NCBI RefSeq assembly: GCF_014651115.1
Contig: NZ_BMWG01000013.1
Span: forward strand, 1-64,000
Direction: 5' to 3'
Source: Streptomyces inusitatus
GTDB lineage: Bacteria > Actinomycetota > Actinomycetes > Streptomycetales > Streptomycetaceae
DNA: 64,000 nucleotides
Made by a program: the position numbers and the translations under genes. This document shows positions 7,797-15,451 of the stretch, one piece after another. The first letter of the stretch is position 1, and each line of letters starts with the position of its first letter. The notes beneath the pieces are model-generated. The model made no database searches and was not told the origin of the DNA. It worked only from the letters and a program-made list of their open reading frames with translations.

Positions 7797-7836
7797 GGAC
7801 GGGCTGCGTACCGCTTACTCCGTACGCAGCCCGTCC
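7797..7836. terminator. 15-bp hairpin shared by oxyR and the FtsX-like permease
   Basis: GGACGGGCTGCGTAC (7797-7811) pairs perfectly with GTACGCAGCCCGTCC (7822-7836) around a 10-base loop. The TAA stop of the opposing permease gene (7817-7815) sits in the loop, so one arm is coding for that gene. It can stop both convergent transcripts. Confidence 0.75.
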
Positions 7837-10262
7837 GGCCGCATCATCCGCCACAGCGCCGGCAGGCTCAACACCGTCACCAGCAGAATCACCCCCACCG
7901 CCGTCGCCGACACCGGCAGGAACATCCACCAGTCCACCATCGGCTTGCCCGTCAGCCTCAGCATCACCACACCGAGCACCAGCCCGCCCGCCACCGCGAC
8001 CACGGTCCCCAGCGCCACCGGCAGCGCGGTCTGCCACAGCAGCGACCGGGCCAGTGTGGAGCGCCGGGTGCCGAACGCCACCAGCACCGGCAGCAGCCGG
8101 CGGCGCTCCCGCAACTGCTCGATCTGGGAGACCAGCATCGAGACCGCGATCAGCGCCATCGTGCCGGTCGCGCCCGCCAGCAGCCCGTTGTGGATGCTGG
8201 CGTACTTCTGGTCCCGCTCGGGCATCCGGACCGTCCACACCTGGAGCATGGGATCGAGCCGGGAGGCCGTGTCGCGGATGTGGTCGTGCGCGTGGGGGAC
8301 GTTCTCGTCCGAGGTGACCAGGGCGGTGGTCGCGCCCTCGGTGAGCCGGGCGGGGTCGAGCGCGCCGGGGGTCGCGTAGATCCCCTCGTACTCCCAGCTC
8401 ACACCGGACCCCGGGGGAGCCTTCACGGTCCGCGTGCCGGAAGGGAGCCGCCAGGCGTCCGGCTCGGCCCCGGCCCCGGGCCCGGTACGGGGACCGCCGC
8501 CCGACAGCGTCAGCCGGTCGCCGTCGCGGGCGGCCCGTTCGAGCCAATCCGTCTCGGACTGGCTCCAGCTGTTGTTGACGATGAAGGTGTCGCCGTCGGC
8601 GCAGGCGCCGATCCGGGCCAGCTTCCGCAGCACCGGGCAGTCGGCGACCACCAGCGAGGCCGCGGGCCACTGTTCCTCGGACACGTGCGGAGGCTGGTCG
8701 GCGGGGCGGGCCGAGGGCCTGACCCAGGAGCGGACGAAGCCGATCGCCTCGCTGACCCCCGGCGTCCTGCGCAGCTCGTGGTTCATCCGGGCGGCGAGTT
8801 CGCTGCTCGGATACCCGGCGGATATGTCCACCCTGCCCCACATCGGACTGTTGCCCACGCTCTGCCGGGAGGCGTCGTGCATGCCCGCGAAGACCATCTG
8901 GAGGGCTATGGCCCCGGCCACCGCGACCAGGATCCCGCTCACCGCGCGCCCGGCCGAACCGCCCCGGAGCTGGAGCCCGCGCACGGCGAGCTGCCAGGAG
9001 ACGGGACCGCCCCGCAGCCGGGACACCACCGCGTCGACCACCCAGGGGAAGAGCGCGGTGACCCCGAGGAGCACCAGGATCGCGCCGCCCGCCAGCGGCA
9101 GCGGATGGACGATCCCCGTCGTGTACCCCGGGGTGACGGTGCGCTCCGCCGTCAGCAGCACCAGCACCCCCGCCGACGGCAGCACCAGCCGCCACCACAG
9201 CCGCCGCCGGCGCGGCGCCGATCTGCGGACGACGCCGAGCGGCTCGATCAGTACCGAGCGCAGGGTGACCAGGGTGACCACGACGGACACCACCGGAACG
9301 GCCAGCAGGATCAGCCCGCCCAGCGCGGGTGCCGGGACCACGTCCGAGGGGAAGGCGCTCAGCCCCCAGATCCGTACCGAACCGGCGAAGAGCCGGGCCA
9401 CCGCGAAGGTCGCGACGCCGACGGCCAGTCCCAGCGCGGAGCCGAACAGCGACTCGCCGACGGCGATCCGGCGGATGGTCCTGGAGTCGGCCCCGATCAG
9501 CCGGAGCGCGGCGAGTCTGCCGTCCCGGCGGTCGCCGCAGAACCGGACGCTGGTGCCGATGAAGACCGCGACCGGGGCCAGCAGCACCACGGAGATGAGG
9601 GTCGCCAGCGCGGTGAGCATGGGGTCGACCGGCCCCATCGCCATTCTGCTGCGGCCGTAGCCGTCGCTCCGCTCGCCGCCGCTCTCCGCGGTCAGGGTCG
9701 AGCTGCCCGCGTAGAAGAAGCGCTCCCCGGGGTCGATCAGACCGGCCTCCCCGATGACGCCGACCACCCGGTAATCGAGCCGTCCGTCGGCCAGTGAGCT
9801 GCCGTCGGGCGAGGCGAGGAGGTCGGCCAGCGCGGGGGAGACGAGCATCTCGCCGGGGCCCGGCATCCGGTCCACCCCCGGCGGCAGCGCGGGCCGGTCG
9901 CCGTCCGCCCGCAGCAGCCGGCCGCCGATGACGTTGTCGCGGTACTCGGTGGAGACGTTCAGCCACACCACCGTCGAGTCGGAGCGCTCGATCCGCTCGG
10001 TCGCCGTCTCCCAGTTCTGGGTCCGGGCGTGCAGCCGGTCCTCGCGGGCGCTCATGATCTGGGGCAGCGAGGCGGCCATGAGCAGCAGCGCGACCCCGAG
10101 CCCGACCCCGGTGGCCGTCAGCGCGTTGCGGATCCAGCCCTCACGGCCGCCGAACGCGCCGAAGCGGATCCCGAGCCCGATGTCCCGCAGCCGTGACCGG
10201 AGCGGGCCGAGTTCCTCCCGTACCGGAGGAGTGATCGCGTCGGCCTCGTTCAGCAGGGTCAT
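7815..10262 (-). CDS. FtsX-like ABC transporter permease
   Basis: An 815-residue membrane protein with a first membrane helix near residue 45 (ALTATGVGLGVALLLMAASL), a large extracytoplasmic domain, then helices around 250-280, 310-335 and 365-390, and after a second large domain a last block of helices at the C-terminus (TALPVALGTVVAVAGGLVLGVVMLRL). This is the duplicated FtsX/MacB-type plan of exporters acting on lipids or peptides. The ATG at 10262 overlaps the stop of the ATPase gene (ATGA), so the two are coupled. With the PadR gene it forms an operon of three overlapping genes. Substrate unknown. Confidence 0.85.
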   Translation of the reverse strand: MTLLNEADAITPPVREELGPLRSRLRDIGLGIRFGAFGGREGWIRNALTATGVGLGVALLLMAASLPQIMSAREDRLHARTQNWETATERIERSDSTVVWLNVSTEYRDNVIGGRLLRADGDRPALPPGVDRMPGPGEMLVSPALADLLASPDGSSLADGRLDYRVVGVIGEAGLIDPGERFFYAGSSTLTAESGGERSDGYGRSRMAMGPVDPMLTALATLISVVLLAPVAVFIGTSVRFCGDRRDGRLAALRLIGADSRTIRRIAVGESLFGSALGLAVGVATFAVARLFAGSVRIWGLSAFPSDVVPAPALGGLILLAVPVVSVVVTLVTLRSVLIEPLGVVRRSAPRRRRLWWRLVLPSAGVLVLLTAERTVTPGYTTGIVHPLPLAGGAILVLLGVTALFPWVVDAVVSRLRGGPVSWQLAVRGLQLRGGSAGRAVSGILVAVAGAIALQMVFAGMHDASRQSVGNSPMWGRVDISAGYPSSELAARMNHELRRTPGVSEAIGFVRSWVRPSARPADQPPHVSEEQWPAASLVVADCPVLRKLARIGACADGDTFIVNNSWSQSETDWLERAARDGDRLTLSGGGPRTGPGAGAEPDAWRLPSGTRTVKAPPGSGVSWEYEGIYATPGALDPARLTEGATTALVTSDENVPHAHDHIRDTASRLDPMLQVWTVRMPERDQKYASIHNGLLAGATGTMALIAVSMLVSQIEQLRERRRLLPVLVAFGTRRSTLARSLLWQTALPVALGTVVAVAGGLVLGVVMLRLTGKPMVDWWMFLPVSATAVGVILLVTVLSLPALWRMMRPDGLRTE

Positions 10263-10945
10263 ACGGTGTGGTCCACATCCCGGGTCCGTCCGTCGCGCAC
10301 CACGATCTCGCGGTCCGAGTAGGCGGCCACCCGGGGCTCGTGGGTGACCAGCACCACGGCGGCGTTGGTGGTGCGGGCGGCGTCCGTCAGCAGTTGCATC
10401 ACCCGCTCGCCGCTGTAGGTGTCCAGGGCCCCGGTGGGCTCGTCGGCGAAGACCACCCGGGGCGAGGTGACCAGCGCGCGGGCGACCGCGACCCGCTGGC
10501 CCTGCCCGCCGGAGACCTCGCTGGGGCGCTGATGGCCGATGTCCTCGACCTCCAGCCGCTCCAGCCACTGGAGCGCGGTCAGCTCGGCGGCCCTGCGCCG
10601 GACCCCCGCCAGCCGCAGCGGCAGCGCCACATTCTCCGTGCAGGTCAGCTCGGGCACGAGCTGGCCGAACTGGAAGACGAAGCCGAACTCGGTCCGCCGC
10701 AGCGCGCTGCGCCGGGCGTCCGTCATGGCGACGAGGTCCTGCCCGTCGTAGCGGAGCGTCCCCGAGTCGGGCGGGACGATTCCGGCGAGGCAGTGCAGCA
10801 GGGTCGACTTGCCGGAGCCGGAGGAGCCCATCACGGCGACGACCTCGCCGGGGTGGATGGAGAAGCCGGCCCCGTCGAGCGCGGTGGTGCGGCCGTAGGT
10901 CTTGTGCAGATCCTCGGCGACGAGGAGCGAGCCCGCGGGGATCAT
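10259..10945 (-). CDS. ABC transporter ATPase, MacB/LolD type
   Basis: A 228-residue nucleotide-binding protein with Walker A GSSGSGKST near residue 40, a Q-loop (FVFQFGQLVPELTC), the signature SGGQGQRVAVARAL, Walker B VVFADEP and the switch His in LVTHEPR. The pattern ENVALPLRLAG is typical of LolD/MacB ATPases that work with FtsX-like permeases. Its ATG at 10945 overlaps the PadR stop and its own stop overlaps the permease start, so the three products are made together. It should power the permease encoded next. Confidence 0.95.
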   Translation of the reverse strand: MIPAGSLLVAEDLHKTYGRTTALDGAGFSIHPGEVVAVMGSSGSGKSTLLHCLAGIVPPDSGTLRYDGQDLVAMTDARRSALRRTEFGFVFQFGQLVPELTCTENVALPLRLAGVRRRAAELTALQWLERLEVEDIGHQRPSEVSGGQGQRVAVARALVTSPRVVFADEPTGALDTYSGERVMQLLTDAARTTNAAVVLVTHEPRVAAYSDREIVVRDGRTRDVDHTV

Positions 10946-11508
10946 GCGCCCGCCTTCTTCTGGTCGCCCGGCCCCGGCCGGCCGGGTGCGCCGATCTCCG
11001 AGGCCAGCCGGGAGAGCCTGGCCGAGGTCAGCTCCAGCCAGCGCAGATCCGCCTCCAGATGGAAGAGGGCGTGATCGCAGATGAGCTGGTCGGCGAGGTC
11101 GCCCTGGCGCTTGCGGTCGGTGAGGATCCGCATCAGCCGCAGATGCTCGGTGCGCTGGAGATCCAGCAGCTCGGCGGCGCTGCGGCCGGTGAGCAGCGCG
11201 AGGACGACCTTGGTGTACAGGGTCGACTGGAGATAGGGCTCGGGTTTCTCCGGCTGGGCGAGCCACTGCGAGACATCGGTGACACCGGCCTCGGTGATGG
11301 CGTAGCGCTTGCGCTCGGGACCGCCGCCTGCTTCGACGCCGTCCACGGCGACCAGGCCGTTCTTCAGGAGCCGGGACATGGTCGAGTAGACCTGGCCGTA
11401 GTGGAGCGGCCGGTCGTGACCGAACTTCTCGTCGAAGGCGCGCTTGAGGTCGTAACCGTGGCGCGGACCGGACTCCAGAAGCGCGAGGAGGGTGTGGCCG
11501 ATGGACAT
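10942..11508 (-). CDS. PadR-family repressor of the ABC exporter operon
   Basis: A 188-residue protein. Residues ~1-85 are the PadR winged helix (SIGHTLLALLESGPRHGYDLKRAFDEKFG, YGQVYSTMSRLLKNGLV, KRYAITEAG); the rest is a helical dimerisation region (PadR C-terminal type). PadR proteins repress adjacent transporter or stress genes and release DNA on binding a drug or phenolic. The ATG at 11508 has no ribosome site; a TACAGT box ends 7 bases before it, so the message is likely leaderless. The inverted repeat at 11527-11545 sits in its promoter. It is first in the overlapping padR-ATPase-permease operon. Confidence 0.9.
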   Translation of the reverse strand: MSIGHTLLALLESGPRHGYDLKRAFDEKFGHDRPLHYGQVYSTMSRLLKNGLVAVDGVEAGGGPERKRYAITEAGVTDVSQWLAQPEKPEPYLQSTLYTKVVLALLTGRSAAELLDLQRTEHLRLMRILTDRKRQGDLADQLICDHALFHLEADLRWLELTSARLSRLASEIGAPGRPGPGDQKKAGA

Positions 11509-11515
11509 GCCCAGC

Positions 11516-11545
11516 ACTGTACGGGGTGTGTATAGCGCGCACACA
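11516..11545 (-). promoter_or_regulatory. padR promoter with TGTG...CACA operator
   Basis: On the minus strand a TACAGT -10 box (11521-11516) stands 7 bases before the padR ATG. Between it and the -35 region lies the imperfect palindrome TGTGTATAGCGCGCACACA (11527-11545), with TGTGT/ACACA arms. Its place fits autorepression by PadR. Binding is inferred. Confidence 0.5.
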
Positions 11546-11626
11546 GACGACCGAGGGGACCGTGCGACACCGTGACACAGACGACCGGGGGGACCCGTGC
11601 GACACCGTGGCACAGGTCCCCGCCGC

Positions 11627-11839
11627 TCACTTCTCGGGCGGTTTGGGCGGCCGGCCGCGCCGGCGGATGGGCGCCGCGCCGCCGGGCAGCCGTCCGGCGT
11701 CGGCCAGCGCCTTCCGCAACAGGAACTCGATCTGCGCGTTGGCGCTGCGCAGCTCGTCCGACGCCCACCGGGCCAGCGCCTCGTACACCGCCGGGTCCAG
11801 CCTCAGCAGTACCTGTTTGCGCTCGGGGGGCGGGGTCAC
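11627..11839 (-). CDS. Ribbon-helix-helix-like small DNA-binding protein
   Basis: A 70-residue basic protein: KQVLLRLDPAVYEALARWASDELRSANAQIEFLLRKALADAG has the strand-helix-helix pattern of Arc/MetJ-type repressors, and the tail (RRRGRPPKPPEK) contains an AT-hook-like RGRP. Its GTG at 11839 overlaps the stop of the SPFH gene (GTGA), so it is translated only after that gene. RHH proteins often repress their own operon; an inverted repeat upstream of the SPFH gene is a candidate site. It is not paired with a toxin. The pairing of SPFH and RHH genes recurs in Streptomyces as I recall. Confidence 0.75.
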   Translation of the reverse strand: MTPPPERKQVLLRLDPAVYEALARWASDELRSANAQIEFLLRKALADAGRLPGGAAPIRRRGRPPKPPEK

Positions 11840-12771
11840 TGGTAGAGCGTGCCCGTGTTGAGGACCGGCTGCGCGGAGCGGTCGCCGCAGAGCACCACCA
11901 TCAGATTGGAGACCATCGCGGCCTTGCGCTCGGTGTCCAGCTCCACGATGTCGCGCTCGGTGATGCGGTCGATGGCCTCCTCGACCATGCCCACCGCGCC
12001 GTCGACGATCAGCCGCCGGGCCGCGACGACCGCGCCGGCCTGCTGGCGCTGGAGCATCGCTGAGGCGATCTCCGGGGCGTACGCGAGGTGGGTGAAGCGG
12101 GACTCGATGATGTGCACGCCCGCCGCCTCGACCCGGGCGCGCAGCTCGGTCGCGAGCGTCTCGGTGACCTCTTCGGCGTTGTCCCGCAGCGAGAGGGCGT
12201 CCTCCTCGTGCGCGTCGTACGGGTACTCGATGGCGATGTGGCGGACGGCGGCCTCGGTCTGGCTGGAGACGAACTCCATGAAGTCGTCGACCTCGAAGAG
12301 CGCCTGCGCGGTGTCCTCGACCCGCCACACCACGACGGCGGCCAGCTCGATCGGATTGCCGTAGGCGTCGTTGACCTTGAGGACGGCGGTCTCGTGGTTG
12401 CGCACCCGGGTGGAGATCTTCTCGCGGGAGGTCAGCGGGTTGACCCAGCGCAGACCGTCGGTGCGGATGGTGCCCCGGTAGCGGCCGAAGAGCTGGACGA
12501 CGCGGGCCTCGCCGGGGGCGACCATGTTCAGCCCGCCCATCGCGAAGACCGCAGCGAGGCCGACGGCCACTCCGGCGACGATCAGGCCGACCTTCAGACC
12601 GGCCGCGGCGGCCGCCGCGCCCGCGACGACGAGCGCGATGCCGGAGGCGAGGCCGACCAGCCCGAGCAGCAGGGCGAGCCCGCCGCCGATGCTGTGGGCC
12701 GCGAACTCCCTGACTCCGGGCGCCGTCGTCCGCGCTGTGTTGTTGTCCGTAGTGGTGCCGGTGTCGGCCAT
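11836..12771 (-). CDS. SPFH/band 7 membrane protein
   Basis: A 311-residue protein with two N-terminal membrane segments (residues ~25-50 and ~58-80, Ala/Gly/Val-rich) followed by a SPFH domain: MVAPGEARVVQLFGRYRGTIRTDGLRWVNP, then VNDAYGNPIELAAVVVWRV and the Ala/Glu-rich coiled helix ELRARVEAAGVHIIESRFTHLAYAPEI. SPFH proteins oligomerise in the membrane and scaffold lipid domains or proteases. The ATG at 12771 has GGGGGA about 6 bases upstream. The small RHH gene overlaps its stop. The divergent neighbour is a penicillin-binding protein, and both serve the envelope. Confidence 0.9.
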   Translation of the reverse strand: MADTGTTTDNNTARTTAPGVREFAAHSIGGGLALLLGLVGLASGIALVVAGAAAAAAGLKVGLIVAGVAVGLAAVFAMGGLNMVAPGEARVVQLFGRYRGTIRTDGLRWVNPLTSREKISTRVRNHETAVLKVNDAYGNPIELAAVVVWRVEDTAQALFEVDDFMEFVSSQTEAAVRHIAIEYPYDAHEEDALSLRDNAEEVTETLATELRARVEAAGVHIIESRFTHLAYAPEIASAMLQRQQAGAVVAARRLIVDGAVGMVEEAIDRITERDIVELDTERKAAMVSNLMVVLCGDRSAQPVLNTGTLYQ

Positions 12772-12809
12772 GCCGTTCCCCCGTCTTCCGTGTCGTGCCA
12801 CGTGCTAGC

Positions 12810-12825
12810 AATGTGATTACACATT
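12810..12825. promoter_or_regulatory. AATGTG-ATTA-CACATT inverted repeat upstream of the SPFH/RHH operon
   Basis: A perfect 6-base inverted repeat with a 4-base centre, 39-54 bases before the SPFH start, in an AT-rich island (12805-12835) that contrasts with the very GC-rich surroundings. It could be the autoregulatory site of the RHH protein and may overlap the promoter. Confidence 0.45.
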
Positions 12826-12869
12826 AATCGTTCTCGCAACCTTGTGCACCTCTCGTGAGTCGGTTCCAG

Positions 12870-12894
12870 GGAACGAGGTGCTGATTGTCACGTC
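12870..12894 (+). promoter_or_regulatory. Possible SigE-type ECF promoter for the PBP gene
   Basis: GGAACG (12870-12875), a 15-base spacer and CGTC (12891-12894) match the GGAAC-N15/16-CGTC pattern of Streptomyces cell-envelope stress promoters. A start near 12901 would give a leader of ~170 bases before the ATG at 13071 and would rule out translation starts before it. Inferred from consensus only. Confidence 0.4.
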
Positions 12895-13070
12895 GGGAAA
12901 GTCCGGATCGGTCGACCTTTGTCGTAGCGGCCGGTGCTAGTTTTCTGAGCTGCTCATGCGCGCGGGGTATTCGGTGGAGCGGGGTGCCGACGGCGGGCAG
13001 AGAAGATCACGGCGGCGGTGCGGCACCTGTGGACGAGACCGAAGAAGCGAAGAGCGGAGCGGAACGAGCG

Positions 13071-15350
13071 ATGGGCCGAGCTGAGGCGCGGAAGGCGCGG
13101 GAGCGCGGGGCGCGGGAGACCAGACGGGCCGGCAAGCCCAAGGGCATACGGCGCTTCTTCACCTGGAAGAAGGTTCTGGGCACATTCCTCGGGGTCTGCC
13201 TGCTCGCCATGGGCGCGTTCTACGCCGTCTATGTGATGGTCCCGGTGCCGAAGGCCAACGCCGAGGCCGAGTTGCAGAGCAATGTCTACAAGTACCGGGA
13301 CGGCTCGATCCTCGCCCGCACCGGTGAGCGCAACCGCGAGATCATCGGCCTGGAGAAGATACCCAAGGACGTCCAGGACGCCTTCGTCGCCGCCGAGAAC
13401 AAGTCCTTCTTCAAGGACCACGGGGTCGACCTCAAGGGCACCGCGCGCGGTCTGCTGAACACCGTCACCGGCAAGGGCAAGCAGGGTGGCTCGACCATCA
13501 CCCAGCAGTACGTCAAGAATTACTACCTCAACCAGGACCAGACGGTGAGCCGCAAGCTCAAGGAACTGGTCATCTCGCTCAAGGTCGACGACGAGAAGAG
13601 CAAGGAAGAGATCCTCGCCGGGTACATCAACACCAGCTACTACGGCCGCGGGGCCTACGGCATCCAGGCCGCGGCCCAGGCGTACTACCGCGTCGACGCC
13701 GAGAAGCTGACCCTCTCCCAGGGCGCGTATCTCGCGGCCCTGCTCCAGGCTCCCAATCAGTACGACTGGGCCATCGCCACGGAGAACGGCAAGGCCCTGG
13801 CCAAGGAGCGCTGGGCCTACGCCCTGAACAACATGGTCGAGGAGGGCTGGCTGGAGGACTCCGTGCGCGACGCGCAGAAGTTCGCGGTGCCCAAGGCCCC
13901 GCAGGCCGCCCCCGGCATGGAGGGCCAGGTCGGCTATCTGGTGGAGGCGGCCAACGCCGAGCTGGCGCGCCAGGGCATCGGCGAGAAGGACATCAAGGCC
14001 GGCGGCTGGACGATCACCCTCAACGTCGACAAGAAGCGCCAGCAGACGCTGGAGCGGGCGGTCAAGGGCGAGCTGGAGAGCAAGCTCGACCGCAAGGGCA
14101 ACAAGAAGCACGCCACCGTCCAGGCGGGCGCGACCTCGGTCCACCCCGAGACCGGCGAGGTCCTCGCCCTCTACGGCGGCGTCGGCGCGACGGAGCACTG
14201 GCTCTCCAACGCCACCCGCCGCGACTACCAGCCCGCGTCGACCTTCAAGCCCGTGGTGCTCGCCACCGCGCTGGAGAACGAGTCGCTGACGCAGGACGAG
14301 CTGCCGATCGGGCTGGAGACCATCTACAACGGCGACAGCAAGCGTCCGGTCGAGGGCAGCGACATCGCCTTCGCGCCCGAGAACATCAATGACAAGGACC
14401 ACGGCGAGATCACCGTCCAGGAGGCGACCAACAACTCGGTCAACTCCGTCTACGCGCAGATGATCGTGGACGCGGGCCCGGCGGAGACCAAGAAGACCGC
14501 GCTCGCGATGGGCATGCGCGACGGCGCGGGCTGGCCCGCCCAGCCCGCCATGTCGCTCGGCACGATGAACGCCTCCACCTGGGACATGGCCGGGGTGTAC
14601 GCGACCTTCGCCAACCATGGAAAGCTGATCACGCCGACCATCGTGAAGTCCGCCGAGCACGAGGTCCGTGAGGCGGAGCTGAAGGACCCCGCCTCCGACG
14701 AGGCCATCAGCCGGGGCACCGCGGACACCGTGACCCGCTCCCTGGAGGGCGTCGTCCAGGAGGGCTCGGGCATGGCCGCCGCGGGCGCCTACCAGGCCGC
14801 GGGCAAGACCGGCACCTCGGAGAACAACAAGTCGGCGTGGTACGTCGGCTACACGCCCAAGCTGGTCACCGCCGTCGCCCTGTTCGGCGAGCGGCCCGAC
14901 GGCACCAGCCAGGTCACCCTCACCGACACCATCAGCGAGGGCCGTGTCAACGGCGGCGCGATCCCGGCCCAGATCTGGAAGGCGTACACCACCGGAGCCC
15001 TCGGGGCCGACGCGAGCGCCAGGTTCGACCTGGACGTCAACGCGCCCGTGAAGACCAAGCCCTCGCCCGCCGCCTCGTCCTCGGCCCCCGTCTCGCCGTC
15101 CCCCACGCCGACGACGTCCGCGACCCGGGAGGAGGAAGAGGAGGAGCCCGAGGAGGAGCAGACCCGGATGACCTCCCCGCCCGCCACCTCGTCCGCGCCT
15201 CCGACGGAGCCCTCGCTGCCGACGCTGCCGACCATGTCCACGTCCGGCCGGCCGAGCCAGACCTCGTCCTCCTCGCCGCCCGCGACGGGCGGGCCGGGAG
15301 CGACGGGCCAGCCCGGCGGCGGAGCCGCGGCAGGCGGCCCCGGCCGCTGA
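13071..15350 (+). CDS. Bifunctional class A penicillin-binding protein
   Basis: A 759-residue inner-membrane enzyme that polymerises lipid II and cross-links peptidoglycan. It has a basic N-terminus, a membrane helix at ~36-57 (LGTFLGVCLLAMGAFYAVYV), a GT51 glycosyltransferase with the AENKSFFKDHG motif (catalytic Glu109) and GGSTITQQ (139-146), then the transpeptidase with PASTFK (~390), SVN (~455) and KTGTS (~578). The last ~100 residues are a Ser/Pro/Thr-rich extracellular tail with an E-rich patch (EEEEEEPEEE). The ATG at 13071 opens MGRAEARK like homologues I recall; the frame is open to 12885. A SigE-like promoter lies upstream and a 21-bp hairpin downstream. Confidence 0.93.
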   Translation: MGRAEARKARERGARETRRAGKPKGIRRFFTWKKVLGTFLGVCLLAMGAFYAVYVMVPVPKANAEAELQSNVYKYRDGSILARTGERNREIIGLEKIPKDVQDAFVAAENKSFFKDHGVDLKGTARGLLNTVTGKGKQGGSTITQQYVKNYYLNQDQTVSRKLKELVISLKVDDEKSKEEILAGYINTSYYGRGAYGIQAAAQAYYRVDAEKLTLSQGAYLAALLQAPNQYDWAIATENGKALAKERWAYALNNMVEEGWLEDSVRDAQKFAVPKAPQAAPGMEGQVGYLVEAANAELARQGIGEKDIKAGGWTITLNVDKKRQQTLERAVKGELESKLDRKGNKKHATVQAGATSVHPETGEVLALYGGVGATEHWLSNATRRDYQPASTFKPVVLATALENESLTQDELPIGLETIYNGDSKRPVEGSDIAFAPENINDKDHGEITVQEATNNSVNSVYAQMIVDAGPAETKKTALAMGMRDGAGWPAQPAMSLGTMNASTWDMAGVYATFANHGKLITPTIVKSAEHEVREAELKDPASDEAISRGTADTVTRSLEGVVQEGSGMAAAGAYQAAGKTGTSENNKSAWYVGYTPKLVTAVALFGERPDGTSQVTLTDTISEGRVNGGAIPAQIWKAYTTGALGADASARFDLDVNAPVKTKPSPAASSSAPVSPSPTPTTSATREEEEEEPEEEQTRMTSPPATSSAPPTEPSLPTLPTMSTSGRPSQTSSSSPPATGGPGATGQPGGGAAAGGPGR

Positions 15351-15379
15351 CCCGGACAGACACCACCCGAACGGCGTAA

Positions 15380-15427
15380 CGACCGCGCCCGTGCCCCCGG
15401 AATTCACCGGGGGCACGGGCGCGGTCG
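15380..15427. terminator. 21-bp perfect hairpin between PBP and catalase genes
   Basis: Positions 15380-15400 pair without mismatch with 15407-15427 around the loop AATTCA. The stem is almost all GC. It lies between convergent genes, 30 bases after the PBP stop and 24 bases after the catalase stop, so it should stop both. Confidence 0.85.
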
Positions 15428-15451
15428 TGGTTCCGGGGCCGCTCCTGCGGA

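Noticed and set aside
8190..9797. A 535-codon plus-strand frame opposite the FtsX-like permease
   Set aside because: Composition is not protein-like and the permease has clear membrane helices and operon overlaps.
12954..15416. An 820-codon open frame opposite the penicillin-binding protein
   Set aside because: The product is low-complexity (Gly, Arg, Leu, Val) and the plus-strand PBP has all its catalytic motifs.
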